Shown here: positions 61,597 to 64,000 of the stretch, piece after piece
Layout of the letters: every line of letters begins with the position of its first letter
How positions within the stretch are numbered: the stretch's first letter is position 1
Assembly (NCBI RefSeq): GCF_021432385.1
Contig: NZ_JAEACT010000002.1
Span: 566,016 to 630,015 of the forward strand
Source: Clostridium hydrogenum
GTDB lineage: Bacteria > Bacillota > Clostridia > Clostridiales > Clostridiaceae
Length of the DNA stretch: 64,000 bases
Reading direction: 5' to 3'
Made by a program: the position numbers and the translations under genes
Notes under the pieces: generated by a model
Databases searched by the model: none
The model's input: the letters and a program-made list of their open reading frames with translations, nothing else
Told to the model about the DNA's origin: nothing

Positions 61597-61792
61597 AGAG
61601 TACAGATGACAGAGTACAGAGTACAATGAATGATGATTTTCTTCCGCTTTGCTACAGAAAATCCTAAAACTTATTTTTAATTGCTTACGCAATCGTATCA
61701 TTAATGTTGTCAGCGAAGCTAACAACATTTAAGTTAAAGATTTACCTGACGTAAGGAAAGGTACATCATCCTTCTTTGTACTTTGTACTCTG
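61597..61792. repeat. Repeat family R1, copy d (complete)
   Basis: A 196-bp element. The left end CAGAGTACAGATGACAGAGT and right end CTTTGTACTTTGTACTCTG are inverted heptad arrays. The interior has TTCCGCTTTGCTACAGAAAA, ATTGCTTACGCAAT, GTTGTCAGC-GAA-GCTAACAAC and GATTTACCT / AGGTACATC. It lies between the nag operon promoter and the divergent 61869 gene. Confidence 0.8.
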
Positions 61793-61868
61793 GTTTAAAT
61801 TCCCCCTTCCCTTAATCTCCAATTTTTGTTACTATTATATATATAATTTATAATTAGGGAGATTTACT

Positions 61869-63152
61869 ATGCAACAAATACTGAATAAATTAAAGGTTTT
61901 TAATCAAGTATCTACTTTCAGTAGTTTATTTACCGAAACATGGTGGAATACCAGTAAAAATTTCCCCAACCTTAAAAATAATACGACCTACTTGTATAAA
62001 AAAAAGCAGGAGAAATGCACAAATAAATTTATAGATAGCTTCGTGGAATCAATAAAAAACTTTCCTTCTGGAGGGCAGAATCAAAAAACATGGAAAAACA
62101 ATATAGACTCTTTAATTAATGATTTTATAGCTAATTCAGATTTAATAACTATAGAAGATAAGGGTATTTTATTTAGTAAAGACTTGCTTAAAAATACTGA
62201 GGATTTCGTTAATGAGGCACAAGCTTTTGACTCAAATATGAAAATTGAAGATATAGGTCAAGCAATGCGAAATCTTTGGATTATGAATATAATGCAAATG
62301 CTTCTTGGGAAATCACCTAAGCTTACTCCATCCATATTTAGCTATAGTATGCTATACCCCTATACAGATAATTTTTTAGATTCTGAAGATATATCAAAAG
62401 AAGAGAAATTAAAAATAAGTGCTACTTTTGAAAAAAGATTAGTTGGAGAAAAAATCAAGCCAACTTCAGAATACGAAGAACATCTTTTTGATTTAATTGA
62501 TAGAATAGAAAGTGAGTTTGACCGTTCTAAGTATACTGAAGTTTTTGAGAGTTTGCTTTGCATACAAAACGCACAAATAAAAAGCTTATTGCAGCAGGAA
62601 AAATTAACAGGTCCATATGAATGTGACATATTAGGAATTAGCATAGAAAAGGGCGGAAGTTCTGTACTTGCAGATGCTTATATTGTAAATGGCAACTTAA
62701 CAGAAGAAGAAGCTAAGTTTTTCTTTGGCTATGGAATATTGCTTCAAATATGTGATGACCTTCAAGATGCAATGGAAGATTTAAAAAATGGACATATGAC
62801 AATTATATCTCAATTAGCGACAAAGTGGCCTTTGGATCATATAACTAATGCACTTATTAATTTTACTTTTAACCTTTTAGACAATGCCCCTCCATTTACT
62901 TGCCATAATATCGACTTGCTTAAAGAACTTATAAGAAAAAATTGTTTACAGCTAATACTTTTTGCCATTGCAAAAAATAAGCATCTTTACAGTAAAAAAT
63001 ACTTTAAAGAAATACAAGCTTATTTTCCTTACACACCAAGGTATATGACAACCTTATATAAAAGATTAAGGAGAAAATATTCAAATATAAAGGAAAGTTA
63101 TAATGGAGTTGAGACGAGCAAAATTATTATGTATGCTTTAAGCTCAGAATAA
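61869..63152 (+). CDS. Class I isoprenoid-synthase-like protein
   Basis: A 427-residue, mostly helical protein. Two Asp-rich motifs fit the trans-isoprenyl synthase/terpene synthase fold: YPYTDNFLDSEDIS near residue 160, and GYGILLQICDDLQDAMEDL near 287. Both metal-binding clusters are at the usual spacing. It is longer than polyprenyl synthases (~300) and has an N-terminal helical extension. No other isoprenoid gene is adjacent, so substrate and product are unknown. TAGGGAGA precedes the ATG. The L7/L12-like gene follows by 47 bases. Confidence 0.6.
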   Translation: MQQILNKLKVFNQVSTFSSLFTETWWNTSKNFPNLKNNTTYLYKKKQEKCTNKFIDSFVESIKNFPSGGQNQKTWKNNIDSLINDFIANSDLITIEDKGILFSKDLLKNTEDFVNEAQAFDSNMKIEDIGQAMRNLWIMNIMQMLLGKSPKLTPSIFSYSMLYPYTDNFLDSEDISKEEKLKISATFEKRLVGEKIKPTSEYEEHLFDLIDRIESEFDRSKYTEVFESLLCIQNAQIKSLLQQEKLTGPYECDILGISIEKGGSSVLADAYIVNGNLTEEEAKFFFGYGILLQICDDLQDAMEDLKNGHMTIISQLATKWPLDHITNALINFTFNLLDNAPPFTCHNIDLLKELIRKNCLQLILFAIAKNKHLYSKKYFKEIQAYFPYTPRYMTTLYKRLRRKYSNIKESYNGVETSKIIMYALSSE

Positions 63153-63199
63153 AAATAGTAAAACTATAAATTGTTAAGCATTAGGAGGAATAATAATAT

Positions 63200-63487
63200 A
63201 TGGATAATAATGCCATGTGGATAATGATAGAGATATTTACACTAATAATTTTATTGAGCATTATCAGTCAATTGAGAAATGATATTATGCGTATGAAATC
63301 AACTTTAGATAAGATTGCTAAACAAGTTGGTATACCTGACGTTGTAACAAAAGATGTAAAAGATGAGTTGATAACTCTTATTTCAGAAGGCAATAAGATT
63401 AAAGCGATAAAAAAATATAGAACGCTTACTGGGCTTGGTTTAAAGGAAGCGAAAGAATATATTGACCAATTGAGTACACAAAAATAG
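63200..63487 (+). CDS. Membrane-anchored ribosomal L7/L12 C-terminal-domain-like protein
   Basis: A 95-residue protein with an N-terminal membrane helix (about residues 5-24), a short coiled segment, and a domain at 55-95 that matches the C-terminal domain of ribosomal protein L7/L12 (GNKIKAIKKYRTLTGLGLKEAKEYID). It is not a ribosomal protein by length and layout. Such proteins are common in Firmicutes with unknown role. TTAGGAGG precedes the ATG. Possibly in one unit with the upstream gene. Confidence 0.75.
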   Translation: MDNNAMWIMIEIFTLIILLSIISQLRNDIMRMKSTLDKIAKQVGIPDVVTKDVKDELITLISEGNKIKAIKKYRTLTGLGLKEAKEYIDQLSTQK

Positions 63488-63520
63488 AATAAATGAATTT
63501 ACTTATGCAACTTAATCAGT

Positions 63521-63556
63521 ATTTTAAGGAAAGTTAAAAGTGGCTTTCCTTAAAAT
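63521..63556. terminator. Bidirectional terminator
   Basis: ATTTTAAGGAAAG and CTTTCCTTAAAAT form a perfect 13-base stem between convergent genes. It overlaps the last codons of the ATPase gene. Confidence 0.75.
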
Positions 63557-64000
63557 ATGTTTTATTATCCAGTAATAATCTAAAATAGTTTCTTACCCTA
63601 TATCTATTTGTTTTCTCATCCTTTATTATAAGACCCTTAGCATTTAATCGCTTTAACTGAGTAGAAATAACCCCAGAATCTGAATAAAGCAATTTAGTTA
63701 TTTCAGCTACATTTACATTTTCATTTTGAACCATAACCGTCAGTATTGACCTAACTTGCGGGCTTAATTCATTATTAAATGCAGTTTCAAAATACTTTTT
63801 AAAGGCATGCAATAAATTATCCCTGCTTTTATTTCCTAAAGCTAATAAACTTAACATTTCTATAAAACGCGGATTTCCCTCGCTATAGTAATATATAGTA
63901 TCTATAGTTTCCTTATTTACATTAGTCACCAAAGCTTTTACCACTTTTTCTGTTTCTTCATAAGACAATTCTCTTAATTCTATTATCTTTAGTTGTCCAA
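63534..64000 (-). CDS. ATPase (AAA/STAND type), C-terminal part
   Basis: The frame is open to the window edge, so the gene begins outside. About 155 residues are visible. They include the lid-like LRELSYEETEKVVKALV and IDTIYYYSEGNPRFIEMLSLLAL segments typical of archaeal-type or STAND AAA ATPases. A winged-helix part follows (ILTVMVQNENVNVAEITKLLYSDSGVISTQLKRLNAKGLI). The Walker motifs would be upstream. A regulatory or mobile-element ATPase is possible; the function cannot be told. Confidence 0.65.
   Translation of the reverse strand, partial: GQLKIIELRELSYEETEKVVKALVTNVNKETIDTIYYYSEGNPRFIEMLSLLALGNKSRDNLLHAFKKYFETAFNNELSPQVRSILTVMVQNENVNVAEITKLLYSDSGVISTQLKRLNAKGLIIKDEKTNRYRVRNYFRLLLDNKTYFKESHF

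Overview
The window reads as the chromosome of a low-GC, spore-former-type Firmicute, most like Clostridium sensu stricto. The signs are strongly AT-rich DNA, AGGAGG-type ribosome sites before nearly every gene, many TTG/GTG starts, and clostridial families (AbrB-like regulators, DUF4865, Cna_B/SpaA adhesins, class II c-di-GMP riboswitch). No tRNA, rRNA, transposase, prophage or CRISPR array was seen.

Layout. 0-6 kb: minus-strand housekeeping and stress genes (dut, DJ-1/PfpI, nucleotidyltransferase, several GNAT acetyltransferases, ASCH). 6-10 kb: a heterodimeric ABC exporter with small ORFs on both sides. 10-12.4 kb: a redox operon (CcdA-TlpA fusion, HxlR, DsrE). 12.6-17.3 kb: AbrB-like regulator, HD-GYP protein, MocR-type regulator and a class I aminotransferase. 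17.4-29.3 kb: a cell-surface region with an atypical response regulator/BTAD activator, a class II c-di-GMP riboswitch, a 2,339-residue sortase-anchored adhesin, a secreted C39-like protease and a secreted pectinase (GH28). 29.6-31.7 kb: hutD and an amino-acid permease. 32-44.8 kb: accessory region with AraC, MarR, LysR and GNAT genes, an MFS carrier, an SCP2-like/aminotransferase pair and several repeats. 44.9-48.4 kb: two-component system plus membrane glycosyltransferase. 48.7-55.8 kb: histidine-utilisation operon rpiR-hutF-M20-hutU-hutI. 56-61.5 kb: flavoprotein, small proteins and the gntR-murQ-nagA-nagB amino-sugar operon. 61.9-64 kb: isoprenoid-synthase-like protein, an L7/L12-like membrane protein and the end of an ATPase.

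How genes work together. The two hut loci, 24 kb apart, carry promoters with identical spacing and the same inverted repeat just downstream, so they probably form one regulon. In the hut operon an M20 hydrolase stands where a formylglutamate deformylase would be expected, and hutH is absent. The adhesin should be made when c-di-GMP is high: its riboswitch overlaps a terminator. The HD-GYP gene and the neighbouring protease are plausible parts of the same attach/release circuit.

The most unusual non-coding content is a set of palindromic intergenic repeat families. They include ~200-270 bp elements with heptad-built inverted ends, ~192 bp near-complete palindromes, 21-bp perfect hairpins, and a 123-bp three-way-junction structure. 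Several copies differ in sequence while keeping base pairing. One palindrome is interrupted by a 703-bp unit carrying a GNAT gene.
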